This document shows positions 47,725 through 60,400 of a stretch of 64,000 nucleotides of DNA, piece by piece. Both the position numbers and the translations under genes were made by a program. The notes beneath the pieces are model-generated. The model worked only from the letters and a program-made list of their open reading frames with translations. It made no database searches and was not told the DNA's origin. Origin of the DNA: Trebouxia sp. TZW2008 (lineage: Eukaryota > Chlorophyta > Trebouxiophyceae > Trebouxiales > Trebouxiaceae); contig BDIU01000112.1 of the NCBI GenBank assembly GCA_002118135.1, positions 124,001 through 188,000 of the forward strand, read 5' to 3'. Numbering within the stretch: position 1 is the first letter of the stretch; the number at the start of each line of letters is the position of its first letter.

Positions 47725-50700
47725 ATGAGCTTGCTAGCTCAGCGTCCTTCGAAAGCGGCCTTGCAAGCAATAACATCCCAGGCACGGGCAAACTACCAAG
47801 AACGAGTTGTTGACTTTCAGCAGCTGCTCGAGCACTCATTACAGGTACGTTTCTCTAGGCATCAAGCCATCAAGATGGATTCGGCACCAGAGTACGACGC
47901 GCACCAACTGTTGATGCTGCTGACTGCAGCAGCGAACGGACATAGACAAACACCTTCTACGCCTTTGGGTGATCAGTAGCGCTTCCAAGCTTGAGCACGT
48001 CGACGCCACCAGGGTCTGGCGAAGGCTAGCTCACTTTCTGCCGAGCTCTGCCCGCAACGAAGAGCAGTACAAGCCTTTCTGCCTGCAGCTCCTGCACCTC
48101 GTCAGCCAGGCCCAGCCTGCTGAGGTATGCATCTACTTGCACAGTTGCACCTGGCTCAAGCAGTTTTTGCTCATCTATGGAGCGTGCTGCAGGTAGGATG
48201 GCTGTTTTCTAGGCATCCCAGGATCATCCGCCACTTGTTTGCAGGTAGGACGGCCAGCTTGTCTGTCTAACTGTCCATTCATGACTACAATCCAAACACA
48301 ATGCCATGCTTGCATGTAAAGCAGAGGACAAGTGCATCACATGCTCGTGCGCATTTCACCGCAATAAGTGTACAATTTTGACAAATTACAATGCACACTT
48401 GGCTCAATGTTAGGCTCAGTGTGATGGCGCATCATCTGTTGCATAGCATGTGTCGCAGGTCTACACACCTATGTTGCTGACTTGCGTCGAGCGAGCTATT
48501 TGCACACAAATGGTTTGTCGATATCCCGTGACGCAAATCGCGTTCAATCTATGCCTCAGCAAATGAGTTGAGTCGAATTGAGTAGATCTGAAGCTGTCTG
48601 CAGTCGAGGGTGTTCTGAGCTGCTGCGCTGTTGGCCAGGCTGTTGCTTTCACTTGCGAGTGATAACGCACAAGCAATAAATCCCAAGTGTCAAAGTGCAG
48701 TAAACCTGAAAAAGGCATTAATTACACCTGGTTTGCTATGCGGCATGTGATGCTGCAGACCACCCTCAGCACATTACTACCTGGTTTCAGTGCTCGTATG
48801 TGGGCAACATCTCAGAGTTCAGGCATGGTGCCAGAGCCCTTGCCCAATATTCGCTGCTGCACAGAGCAGAGGTAAGCTTGCTGCATGCGATCACATCATT
48901 TGCATGGCAGCTGCACAGCTTTGGTCACGGAGCAATCTACCGACTAGAGTGAGCACTTGATTGGTGTATCAAACATGTCTGGCAGTTTGCTGTCAGAATG
49001 AGCACACATTGCAAAAAGGCCACACACTGCCTTATGATACAGTCCGTCAATCTGTCAGCCCAATGCGTATAAGAGCATCTTGTTTGCATGTATAGTCCAT
49101 GTGCAAGCATGGCTATGGTATAGCTGCAGGCTCAACCAGTCAGACCAGCATGCTTGCATATCAAGCAGCAAGACAAGCAACCACATGGGGGTTCATCAGA
49201 ACCACCAGCGCAAACACCAAAGGCGGTGCATTTGCAGCATCCCCATCATACCAGGTGTTGCAAAACAACACTCATATTTGTGCACCTCATCGCCAGGATG
49301 TTAAAAGCGTTGAGTCTGGTGCAGATGTGGGACTTGTTGGTGTGGCAAGGCAAGCACCCTCAGCCACCAGTTGCCATGGCGGCCAAGCACTTCAAATATT
49401 TGACTACCTTTGTTTGAACATGCAGCACTTCAAATTTTTGACTATCTTTGTTTGGACATGCAGATGTGGGACTTGCTGGCGTGGCAAGGCAAGCATCTTC
49501 AGGCGCCGTTTACAGTAGCAGCCAAGCACTTCAAATATTTGAATATATTTGTCTGGATGTGTAGATGTGGGACTTGCTGGTGTGGCAAGGCAAGCACCCT
49601 CAGGCACCAGTTGCAGTGGCAGCCAAGCCTTACTACTTCAGCGAACTCAATATCAAGCGCACGATGCGCAACATCCTGAAGCACCACCCGCAGTTCTTTG
49701 CCTCACAGCACATGCTGGACACAGTGCGCAATGGTGACATCATTGCTCTTGACACCAACTTCTTCTGTGAGGTATGCCAGCAATGCATGTCACATCCTGA
49801 AGCACCACCTGCACTTGATCCCTTAGGGCACATGCTGGACACAGTGCGCAGCAGTGACATCATTGCCCTTGACGCCAACTTCTTCTGTGAGGTATGGCAA
49901 CAATGCATGTCACATCCTGAAGCACCACCTGCACTTGATCCCTTAGGGCACATGCTGGACACAGTGCGCAGCAGTGACATCATTGCCCTTGACGCCAACT
50001 TCTTCTGTCAGGTATGGCAACAATGCATGTCACCTCCTGAAGCGCCACCCGCAGGTTTTTGCCTCTGAGCACATGCTGGACACAGTGCGCAGCGGTGACA
50101 TCATTGCTCTTGATGCCAACTTCTTCTGTGAGGTATGGCAACCGCATGTGCATGTCACAAGCTGGCTTTGCGAGACAGCTGTAACAAACTCTAAGCAATG
50201 AGCGCAATAGAGCTGAGAGCGTTCCGCAATGGTGGTATGTAGATCACACAAGAGCGTCTGCTGTTATCTAGGATGGAGTGAGAGGCAGCTCAGAGCTCAC
50301 CCTGTAACACTCAACCGAGTCAGACTCAACTGCAGAGCCTTCTGATCTGTGACTCAGCTACTAAGCATACTCATTCTGATGAGCAGTACTCAGTCTGTTA
50401 CACCAGCTGTCATGCTTTTAACAGCAACAGCAACTGGTACGTGTGCAGGAGCTGTATCAGGTGACGAACCTTCTGGTCAGCTACAATCTCAATATAAACA
50501 CTTCATGTTGTGCACAAGGACCTGCTCTACAGAGACGCTCACAACAAGCCTGCATGGTGAGACTGGACTTGGGCCACACACACACGCAGCACATGTGCTG
50601 CAACGGGTAGTGATTGTTATTATCACAAGGACCTGCCCTGTGCAAGTACACTTCTCAGAGATACTCGACAGTTGCAGACAATGCAGCACGCATACAACTC

Positions 50701-51800
50701 AGCTGGCTGTGCTGTGTCCACTTGTTGACAGTAACAGTCAGTGGTGCTACTGTGCAGGAGCTGTATGAGGTGCTAGTTGATGGGGGTCAAGACGTTGAGG
50801 ATTTAATCAAGCTTGTTCTAGCAAGACAGCCCTTCCAGCATGTGTGTCAGCGGCTGCTGCACTGCCTTGGGGACAGCGATGTGCTACACTTTCTAGCTGG
50901 CATATTGGGCAAGTCGCCGAGTCAGCGTCAGCTTGAGCGCCTTGTTTTTGCAGCTTCAAGAGAAGCTGCACCTACAGCTGCCTTGGCAGCTCAACAGCTG
51001 GAGCAGTGTCTGCAGCTGATGACATTTGGCTGTACCAGCTGGCAGAGTTTGGATGCTTTTGCAGCACATGTGGCGTGGGCATTTCATTTCCAGCAGTGTC
51101 TCAGCAGCTTAGAGACATGCAACCAAGCACAGGTACTTTGTCTGACATGACACACATCCTGCTGTCAAATCGTCTCGCATAATTGTTGATGTGAAGATGC
51201 TCATGGCTGCTGCTTGGTTTCTGCTCAGTGCTTCAGAGGCATTGTGAAAGCCTGCTAACTGCTTCTTTCTCTCATCTGCAGGACCTGTTACAGCAGGCAG
51301 TGTCAGTGTGCAGTGTCGAGTCAGGGCCTGTTTTCTGGTCAGTGTTGAGCCATAGTTCCAACGAAGCTGAGAGCGAAATATGCAGCCAAATATTGCTCAG
51401 CCTGCTGGCAGTACGGTGCACATTAGCTCAGCAAACCACCGGTTCACATCAACAAATGCAACTCTTGACAGAGGCAGGCATCAGTATTGAGAAAAGCGCC
51501 ACATCCCAGCACGACCTTTTGCGCCCTCCCAAAAAGCGCCGATTACACAAGCACCAGCGGCGAAAACACAAAAGGAGGCGCACTGAAGGCATGATGCCAA
51601 TGTCCAGTGAAGAAGACATCAGTGATAGCGAACTGGGCATTATGCCTGCAGACCACGACGACACTGAAAGGCAGCCACATGTTGTGTGGAAAGTACAGAT
51701 TGCAGATCAGGTGTACAGCGAGGTGTCAGAGCATGTTCTCCCAGATCTTGTGTTGCAGTCTGTACTCATGCAGTGGCTGAGTCACCTGCTGCAACAATGA
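47725..51800 (+). CDS. Unrecognised helical protein with nuclear-type basic region
   Basis: Working model: 47725-47844, 47990-48124, 48791-48871, 49565-49771, 50758-51132 and 51237-51800, all phase 0, about 493 residues. The first two exons read ANYQERVVDFQQLLEHSLQ and WRRLAHFLPSSARNEEQY. Exon 4 has MWDLLVWQGKHPQAPVAVAA, then LKHHPQFFASQHML and IIALDTNFFCE. Exon 5 is helical (VLVDGGQDVEDLIKLVLARQ; CQRLLHCLGDSDVLHFLAGI). The last exon ends with a basic cluster (PPKKRRLHKHQRRKHKRRR) next to an acidic patch (SSEEDISDSE), typical of nuclear proteins. I do not recognise the family. The join of exons 1 and 2 is the weakest; the frame also stays open past the first donor to 47979. Exon 4 has three acceptor-side and four donor-side copies. 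Confidence 0.5.
49325..50132 (+). repeat. Multiplied halves of one exon: three acceptor-side and four donor-side copies
   Basis: The 5' part of the exon (ATGTGGGACTTGCTGG...GCAGCCAAGC), with a preceding AG acceptor, starts at 49325, 49464 and 49565. The 3' part (CTGAAGCACCACC...AACTTCTTCTGT[G/C]AG) with a GTATG donor ends at 49771, 49891, 50011 and 50132 (periods 120, 120 and 121). The frame stays open from 49565 through three donor copies to 50068, so 40-residue repeats could be translated if donors are skipped. Confidence 0.95.
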
Positions 51801-52759
51801 TTGTGCTTGCTTGAGTGGCAAATTGCACTGTCCGCTTTTGGACCTTACATATACGCTTGCCATGTGACCGACCCTTGTATCCTTTTTATAAGGATACTCT
51901 GGCGTGACAACGTGCACAACACCTTTATGTATAAAAATAGGGGTTTCTCATTGTATGTGCAGCACATCCTCAAGTCATAAGCGCATGTCACTTCTACGTC
52001 TTGCTGTTAGAACCAGAGGTGACTTGCACTCATGACTTGAGGGCATGATGCACATATCATGAGACAGCACAAAGTATGCATGTGCGAGTGTGTGGCATTG
52101 GCTGCGTTGCAGGCCAAGTATGCTCATGTGTTTGCAGACTGTGCATATGTGGTCATTACATGCGTGCTTTCTTTGCACAGCATGATTGTCTAGATTGTGT
52201 TTTTGTATGTCACCTATTACCTTGACTTGATGGACACGTAGTCATGCCAAACAGAGACTGACCTTACAGTCCGTGCTGTGCGCCAATGAACACTAGACAC
52301 GTATGGCGATCTTGTCTAATGATTCCTAGAAAACTTCCCAGCTTTACAAGGAGCAATTGAACACTGTCATCAATGGCGCACCATCTAGTGCTCATTGGTG
52401 CCCATTCATTGGCTTTATACAGGTCAAGCTGAAATGCAAAAGGTCTTGTCAACTTGCACGTAGGTTATGTCTTACAAAAGCTGCCTGTCCAACTTGTAGT
52501 ATCATGCTGCAACAATGTGGCCGCTTTGCAACACTGACCACTGACCATTGGGGCAGTTCTCAGCATTACAGTGTTATGATTACAGCGTTATGTCATGGTC
52601 ATGTCATGGGGTTTACTATTATATATTCCATGCATGCCTGCTGACCAATGAGGTGAGATGGGCTGATGCTGTGCCGTTCTTTGTAGGTTCCATACCCACG
52701 GAGCTTATTGTACCGCTGCATTAGCTGCAAGCTGAGCAGGACTGCCCCTCGAATTTTCG
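51801..52759. other. Convergent intergenic spacer
   Basis: 959 bases between the unknown nuclear-protein stop (+) and the P5CR stop (-). Relatively AT-rich, with no supported exon or RNA gene. Confidence 0.45.
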
Positions 52760-53879
52760 TCAAGAGTTGGCCAACGCTTCTGCCTTGTCAGCTGCTGTTG
52801 TGACTGCGCTTATCAAGGCGCCACGTATGCCAGCTTTCTCAAGCTCATGTACTCCAGCAATAGTGGTACCTGCAACACAGAAACCCAGGGTCACAGCAGA
52901 TCAAGCAGCAGAGCAATCGTATGTGTTCAGTGCTGCAGTAGCCCTGTAAAACCTTGCAACAAGATGCACTTATGTCAAACCTGCTGGTGATGTGACCATG
53001 TCTTTGAGCTGTCCTGGATGTTTCCCAGGCTGTAAAACCATCTTTGCAGAGCCGTATACAGTCTGTGCTGCAAGCTGTTGCGCCAGCTCTCGTGGCAGAC
53101 CTGCCTTCACTCCTCCATCAGCCAGAGCTTCTATCATGACAAAGACATAAGCAGGACCACTGCCACTGAGGCCCGTGACAGCGCTTAGTAGCTTCTCATC
53201 AACCACACAGCAATAGCCAACAGCACTGAACAAAGTTTGCACTATCTTGCTGTCATCTTCTGTGGCTCTGCCGCCCAGACATATGGCTGCTGCTACCTCA
53301 CCAACCAAACAAGGCGTGTTTGGCATTACACGGATAAGTCGCTTGTCCTCCCCTGCTGCATCCTGTGTGACAGAGCAATAACCTGTTTCATTACGCTTTG
53401 GAGGTGGTGGATGCAATATTCAAGCTTACAACACAAGCACCTTCATGACTGACAGAGGAATGCCAGCTGCGATCGACACCAGAAGGTTTTTGCTTGTCAG
53501 GTGAGGCTTCATATCCCTGATCACTGGCACAACATACTGTGGCTTCACAGCAATAAAAACGATGTCTACGTTCTTCGCAACCTACAGACAAATTGGTGAC
53601 CATCAGGGCTGCACTCTCGACAAGTTTCGGAAGACTTAACGAGGGCTATAGCGAAACGTGCAGAAAGCAAGCTGAGCTGGTGAGCCTTGCCTCAACTGCA
53701 TCTTCGACGCCATTTGCTCCAAAATTGGCAAACACCTCCATGCGAGCCTTTGAGGGGTCACAACACCAAATATCGCTGGCTTCAATAACTTTCCTGTCCA
53801 TGAAACCCCGTGCAAGAGCTTCAGCCATAGCTCCTGCTCCCACAAAGCCGACTTTCCGCCCGTCGATTTTTGAAGGCAT
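52760..53879 (-). CDS. P5CR: Pyrroline-5-carboxylate reductase
   Basis: Four exons (53879-53691, 53581-53441, 53362-52981, 52869-52760) encode 273 residues, the usual size. The dinucleotide-binding site is [17 protein letters not shown] near the N-terminus. VFIAVKPQ and LVSIAAGIP follow, then [12 protein letters not shown], and the C-terminal helical domain with [48 protein letters not shown] and [14 protein letters not shown]. The enzyme reduces 1-pyrroline-5-carboxylate to proline with NAD(P)H and forms decamers; no transit peptide is seen, so it is probably cytosolic. The first intron seems to start with GC (GAG|GCAAGG); using the GT two codons earlier would shorten the loop by two residues relative to plant homologues. 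It is divergent from the ZGRF1-like gene. Confidence 0.94.
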
Positions 53880-54444
53880 GCTTGCAAGTCGATATGTGAT
53901 GTCACTCTGCGGGTTTGCCGCTTTGTCCTGCCAGGATGAGACCGAGTATTGCTCAGCTGTTCACGGAACTTTCCTTTCCTCGACACCTGCTGCTATGGTT
54001 CGACATGTTTGACTTGGATTTTGACCTATCAGAGTTCACATAAAGCACATGCATGACTTTGTGCTTTATTGACTGCATTTCTTGTTCATGCTGTTGGCAT
54101 GGGGATGTAAATCGAGAAGTCCACTGAACAATGCGGCACCTTGGGTTGCCAAAATTGAACAACAAGCTCACGGGGACATTGCAATGTGCAGTCTTGATCA
54201 TTGTGAGCGTGTGTGTGTTCCTGTGTCAGAGTGCATGTTCGTCTCCTGCAGGAGGCAGCACGGCAGAGCGACATGATTGACAACCAACGCAATAGTGAGT
54301 TGCTCGTCACTGTTGCTGTGTGAGCTACATGCTGCAAGCCTCTGCGTCCAGATGCTTGCACAGAAAATTCAAAATGCAGCTTGGCTGGCTAGGTCAAAGG
54401 CTGTCGACATCGTCTCACCTGCGACAGTCACCGGGTCCTGATTG
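53880..54444. other. Divergent promoter region, P5CR (-) / ZGRF1-like (+)
   Basis: 565 bases between the two start codons, expected to hold both promoters. No TATA box or repeat stands out. Confidence 0.4.
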
Positions 54445-57400
54445 ATGTCGCACTTCTTTGCACGGGTGTTGTACTCAAAGCAGGTTACACGGAAGCGCAA
54501 GGCTTGGCAAGATGGCTTTGTCGCAGTCAACAACACAGATCAGTACAGACGGTCAGCCAAGTTATACGATGAGTCTGGCGTGACGGTAGCAACCGGCCGT
54601 GTTCCAACGTCTGAGAGCATCACTCTGGACACGGAAGGTGAAGCGACCTCCTGTGCAGTGCCAACCCCGTTCACGCTTCCGTCAAGTGACAAATTCATAC
54701 GCGCGTGCATGTGCACATATGCAGGCATAACCGCTTTCGAGGGCTATATCGTGAACGTCGACTCAGTATGCGCTGCTGAAGACGTCCCAAGCAATGGCAG
54801 GCCTGCAGTCTCATCGTCGGGCAGTGCACCAGCGCCAATTTCTAGTGCACAGCAAAGCAAGCAAACTTCAGGGCTTCCCGGGCAGCCATGCAAGCAGAAG
54901 TCGACTTTCCAGATGCCTAGGCCAGTGGCGAGTCTTGACAGTAAAGCCAATGCAAACGAGAAATACCACTTGGCAAATCACGCCCTACAAAGGCTGGTAA
55001 AGCAACACGTGCCTGGCAACCCACGGCTGTCAGACAGCAAGCCGGCACAAGCACAGCCGTCTGTCTTATGCAGTTCCACAGTCAAAAGAACAGGTATTCT
55101 GTTTGTAGCAGCACGTGTCTGAGCACTTGCTCTGCTGCAACTGATTCTGTGTGAAACGTTGAAGCTGCTTGCAGACGATGACATACTGAATGCCCTGCTT
55201 GGCAGCAGTCCTATCCCACCAACAAGGAGTCAAGTAAGAATGGCATGCAATCCATGCTAAGCTCTTGATTTCAAATGCATTTATCTGCTAGTCAGTACAC
55301 TTCTGTCTGCAGAGTTTTGATGCACGAGAGCGGAGACAGACACAAGCCACACCCGAAAAGCTGCAGCATAGTGCAAGCTCTGAGCTGACCAATGCTGCAC
55401 AGCCTTTGAGTGTCACAGCAGTTGCCAAGCACCATCTCCAAAACAAATGGGCTGAGTTCACCGAGTCTGAGGCTCCTTGCAACATGCGGCCTGCAAGCAT
55501 AAGTGGGAAAAGCCAGGACAGGACGCTGCTACAAGTCTCCCCAATGCAGCTTTTGTCAGAACCAGTGGCAAGCATGACACAGGCTGCACAATCAAGTTCT
55601 GGAGCCCTGTTCTTGACTCCCAATCCCAAGAGCAGCCAAAAAGACACCCCTGATACAGCTCAGCGAAGACAAGCAACTGCATCATCAGCTTTTGCTGAGC
55701 TGACCAACCAGCCCAGCAAGCTTCAGACCACAAGCACAGGTCAGCATGAAGCTTCCTCAAGCAAACAGGGCAGCCATTCTGATGCTACTTTAGGCCCTCT
55801 GAAGGTGCCACCTTTGGGCAGGCAGAAAGCTTTCAAAGCCCCTGCAATAGGACCTGGTCATCAGCAAATGCAGCATCAAAGTATGACGCCCAGCCAAGCT
55901 CAGCAGCCCAGAACAAGTCCAGATCAAGAACAGCCTATGGGTTCACAAACAGGTCTTGTGTTTCCTGGTTCAGATGCAGGCCCTGCTCAGCGAAATGTCA
56001 CAGTGCCCACTTCCTTTGCCAGTCTGCCTGCTTACAAGCAAGCCTGGAGTGCTGCGGTGACTGAAGAAATCAATATCAGGTAGAGTTTCAGTAAGTACAC
56101 CAATCAACATGTTCCTTGCAAAATTGCAACATTTCTGCAGCCATGTGGTGCAGTGCTCAAAGGATTGTGTGATCCGTCCTGCATATCAGCTTGGCAGCTT
56201 ATTGCTGACATCTTGGCAACCCCTGCTGCATTGCAGGCTTGCAGACTTGGCAAAGGGTTTTCACAAAGCTGTGCAGCAGCAAACAAGCAGCATGCAAAAG
56301 GTATGTCACCACACAGTCACAGATGACTCCTTGGCCTGCCCGCTGCTGCTGCTATTGCCAACACCTGCGCGCAATTCTTGTAATGGACTTTCAATGGACA
56401 TGTGGTAGGCGCTTCCAGCAACAGCCCTCTGAGCATCACAAGGCATCTGCTATCGCATGTTATGCAGCCTTGGCTGATTGGCTGCTTCAACATTCTCGCA
56501 GTGCAAACGTCATCTCAGCTACTGCCCCATCATTACTCAACTGCCCATGTTGATAGCACTTATGCAGGTTGTCAAGTCATGCAGAAAATGCATTGCAAAA
56601 CTTGTGTGTTGCGCCCAGGGGGTTGCTGTGCCAGTGCGGCCAATGCCAGCAGACCTTGAGAAGGGTCTCAGGTCACGCAAGATATTGTACTACAGCAGGT
56701 GTGAGCTGGTCGTATACCAGCAGCGCAAGCCATCGTCTGAGTACTTCAAGAGCAGAAGCAAAAAGGCCAAGAATGCCGGCTCATCTGATGACGAGTCAGG
56801 CAGAAAGGACACTCCCACTATATTTTTGCAGATCCAGTAAGCTCATAAAATTCAAACCTGTCCCCCTAAGATTCCAATTTCCCCCCCTTCAAAGCGCTTT
56901 GAAAAACAATTGAAAAGAATATGTGTTGCGCTTGCTATTTCACCACTGAACAGCTGCTGCTGCACTTCTACCATGTGCGACTTTCAAGTTACAGATCAGT
57001 TTGTATGTCAGCCAATGGCAGAACTCCACCTGCCTTGGTAGACTTATGCCTGCTGTCCAGTCCAAGAAATGTTTGTCATGTCTTCACACTGCTGCTCATG
57101 ACCATAGAACACCAACACTGCTACAGCTTGCAGCTGCATGCACACGGTGATGCCATTGTGCAGCTCAGCACATGCTAAGGCCATGCACTTCATGCGCTGG
57201 TGATGCATCTGAGGTTCTGGCCATACTGTGTGCTATTCATATGCCCTCGAGTATACCTTTCCTAAGAACCCCTTTTTTTGATTTCATTCGGTGTAACAAC
57301 AGGAAAAAGCTTGTTGTTTTCTTTGATAAAGCAGAGAGGGGTATTCTGTTTAAATTAGCTTTTTAAAATGCTCAATAAGCAACAACAACAGCTAACGAGG

Positions 57401-60400
57401 AGAAAGTAGAGGAAAGTACCGGATGGGTGGCAGCAAAAAGAGGCAATTACCTCTTTTTGACGTCAACTGCAGGAGTGGACAAGAGAAGCCCAGCGCCTAT
57501 CAGAAGGATGACCTGTGGGTGTTGTCTTCACAGCCCTGTTGCCAGCTAGTAGCAGGGTCTCAGGCTGCAATGGGGCAGGGCTGGTTGCTGATAGCTTGCA
57601 GCTCCTGGCATGGCCCCAACAAAGATGGCAGGTGAAGTGATCCACTGGCAACGGTTGAATGATGTTTGTCCAACACAGGGGCTGTGCTTTGGCATGTTGG
57701 GCATGTTGGGCGTTTTGCAATCAGTAATGAGATGTTTTTCTTATATGGTCACATGATATAGGGAGATCCTTGATGCATAAACAATGCAATTGAGAACCAA
57801 TCATTTCACTTCAACTGCAGTGGTACCTTGAGTAGATACACTTCAGTACAGGAAGAATGTTGTTGATGCCCAAAGCAGTTGTCACAAGCAGCAGTTACTA
57901 CAGTGTAATCATTCACCAGCCCAGATGCGGTCGCACAGCCCAAGTGTGTCCTGGGAACAACCTCATGGACATATAGTCATTGACGCTATGTGGCACACTT
58001 GATCAGCCTTGGGCGCTGGCTAAAGCATTCAAACGTTACTCTCCCTCTCTTTGGGATGATGCTACCTTGTCAATAAAGTGCAAGCTGTGCGTGCTAGCTG
58101 CGTGCGGACAGGGTCAACGCCTTGGGCCCATGTCTTCACTGCAAACAGACTGTCACAGACGTTCCTGCTCCTGCAAGGTCAAACCAAACCCACATAATCA
58201 GCTCAGTTACAGACATTGTGCTCTTCCTGTGAGGGCAATGAGCACAACAACAGTGTGTCCGACATGAGCTGTGCCATGCCTGCAGGATGCAGATTCAGCT
58301 GCTGTCAGATTGCATCCCCAAGCTGCACAGGAAGCAAAGCATCTACGCCATTCATGGCCCAAATGCTGCAACTGAGCTAGCCATGCTGGCTACACTGCAA
58401 GGCTTGGATGCTGCCAGCCTACCTGCCTTGCCTGCTCTAATGTCCTGCAAGCAATCTCCTGCTGCACTCAAGCACTGCAAGCAGGCTGCTGACACCAGAA
58501 GCCATGCTGAAGTTATGGATGTAACATCAGGTAAACATGGCCAGCTACACATTGTGGGCATTCACATGTGATGCAGTCATCTGCAAAAGCAGGATGGGTT
58601 GCAGCATCTTGCAAAGCATTGTGTGTCGCAATTGAGAGCAGCAGCAGAGCGGCTGACGTTTAAGTGTGCAATATAAAGTTGCATTTGCTCATATGCTGCA
58701 AGATCCAATAATCAATCTTAAGGCTGCTCTTGATGAAGCGTATTGACGCAATAAATACTTGAGCGATCTTACCTGAAACTAAAGAAAGGTATTTATGCAT
58801 TTTGCGAGCATGTTGTGGCACACTGAGATCCTTCTCAATAGCGTCAGAATGCATCATACAACGCAAATGTAGCACATGCCATGCTCAGCTAGTAGCATAC
58901 AGGTCTAATGACACAATGCAATGCTGCAGGCAATGTGAAATGTGAAGCAGAGCCAATGGAGGAGCATGCTAAGGCTGTGGCTGCAGAGTTCAAGCTGAAC
59001 TGTGATCAGATGTCAGTCTTGGCACACTGCAGCCGCTGGGCTGCATCAGACAAGGTAATAATAATAATAATGATAAGTACATGCTCCAGCATATGCTGCT
59101 AGGTATGTGTGGCACAAGTCCTATCTCGCCAGGCAGGCTTGTCTTGAGCGTCGCGATATGGACGCCTGATGTTCAACTGTTGAAAGTCAGACACAACAAT
59201 GTCATTACAGATCTTTCTTGGGCGACCTGGAGGATTTAGGATTTCAGACAAGGTCAGCAGCTCTCAATTGCCATACACTGGATGCTGTACATGCATCTGC
59301 TTCCTCTCACATGTCATCCCCTTTGTCGTCAGGCTGCAGCCATCCTCTAGCATCATGGTTCAGTAGCGGTGGCACACCTTTGGAAGGCCTCAACAAGAAT
59401 AGCACAGAATGCTGCCTTCAGCAATCAGTCCATGGTCTTGGATTGTGATTGCATGGCACAAGCATATTCAGCAAAGTGTGTCCCTCTGCATGCAACTTTA
59501 GAGCACAACGTTATAGAGCAGTGTCTCTCTGCGTGCAGTTGCAAGACACAATGTTGCACAGCAATGTCCCTCTCTGCATGCAATTGCAGGGCTCAAGATT
59601 ACACAGCAAAATTTTTCTCTGTGCATGCAAACGCAGGGCACTGGTCCAGTGTGCATCATTCATGGGCCATTTTGGTGCGGCAAGTCCAGCCTGTTGGTGG
59701 CAGTCGTGCATTGCCTGCTATTGCAGTGCAGCCAACACGGTCCAGTACTGTCACAGCTTGTCAGCCACTATGTGTGCTTGCAGGGCACCAGCCCAGTGTG
59801 CATCATTCATGGGCCATTTAGATGTGGCAGGTCCAGCCTACTGGTGGCATTCATTCATTACCTGCTCAAGCAGCGCAACCAGCAGGACCTGATACTGTCA
59901 CATATTGTCAGGCAATATGTGTGCTTGCAGGGCACAAGCCCAGTGTGCATCATTCATGGGCCGTTTGGATGTGGCAAGTCCAGCCTGCTGATGGCAGTCA
60001 TACACTACCTGCTGAAGCAGCGCAACCAGCAGGGCAGTGCCCTGAAGGGCTGTAGAGTGCTGCTGTCAGCCCACACCAATGTTGCTGTGGACCGCCTCAT
60101 GACTGGCCTGATGGAAAGTGGCTGCACTGGTGGGTTGCGTTTTGATGTCATTGCTGCGATTGTAAGATTGAAGAGACGTCAGCTCCACACTGGCTGCATG
60201 CAGGGCATGCCTCCTACTCCATTCTAAGCTGTGACTGCCAAGTGTCATGCCCTGATGTATGTTGTGCTGGGCTGCACATCAGACATTGCTTCAGGCTGCT
60301 GTTGAAGGTTACTGCATGAACAGCCTGCTAGATACTGGCTGCAACACGGCCACAGTCAAAGGGGTGCTGTGAGTCCAAGACACGTTGCTGTGGACTGCCT

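Noticed and set aside
47845..47979. Read-through extension of exon 1 of the unknown nuclear protein
   Set aside because: The frame is open, but it ends at a stop and does not connect to the well-supported next segment; splicing at 47844 keeps phase 0.
59211..59252. Possible 42-base in-frame cassette exon in the ZGRF1-like gene
   Set aside because: It has acceptor and donor sites and keeps the frame, but homologues join directly across it and the donor end looks like a copy of the previous exon end. Left out, though it could be optional.
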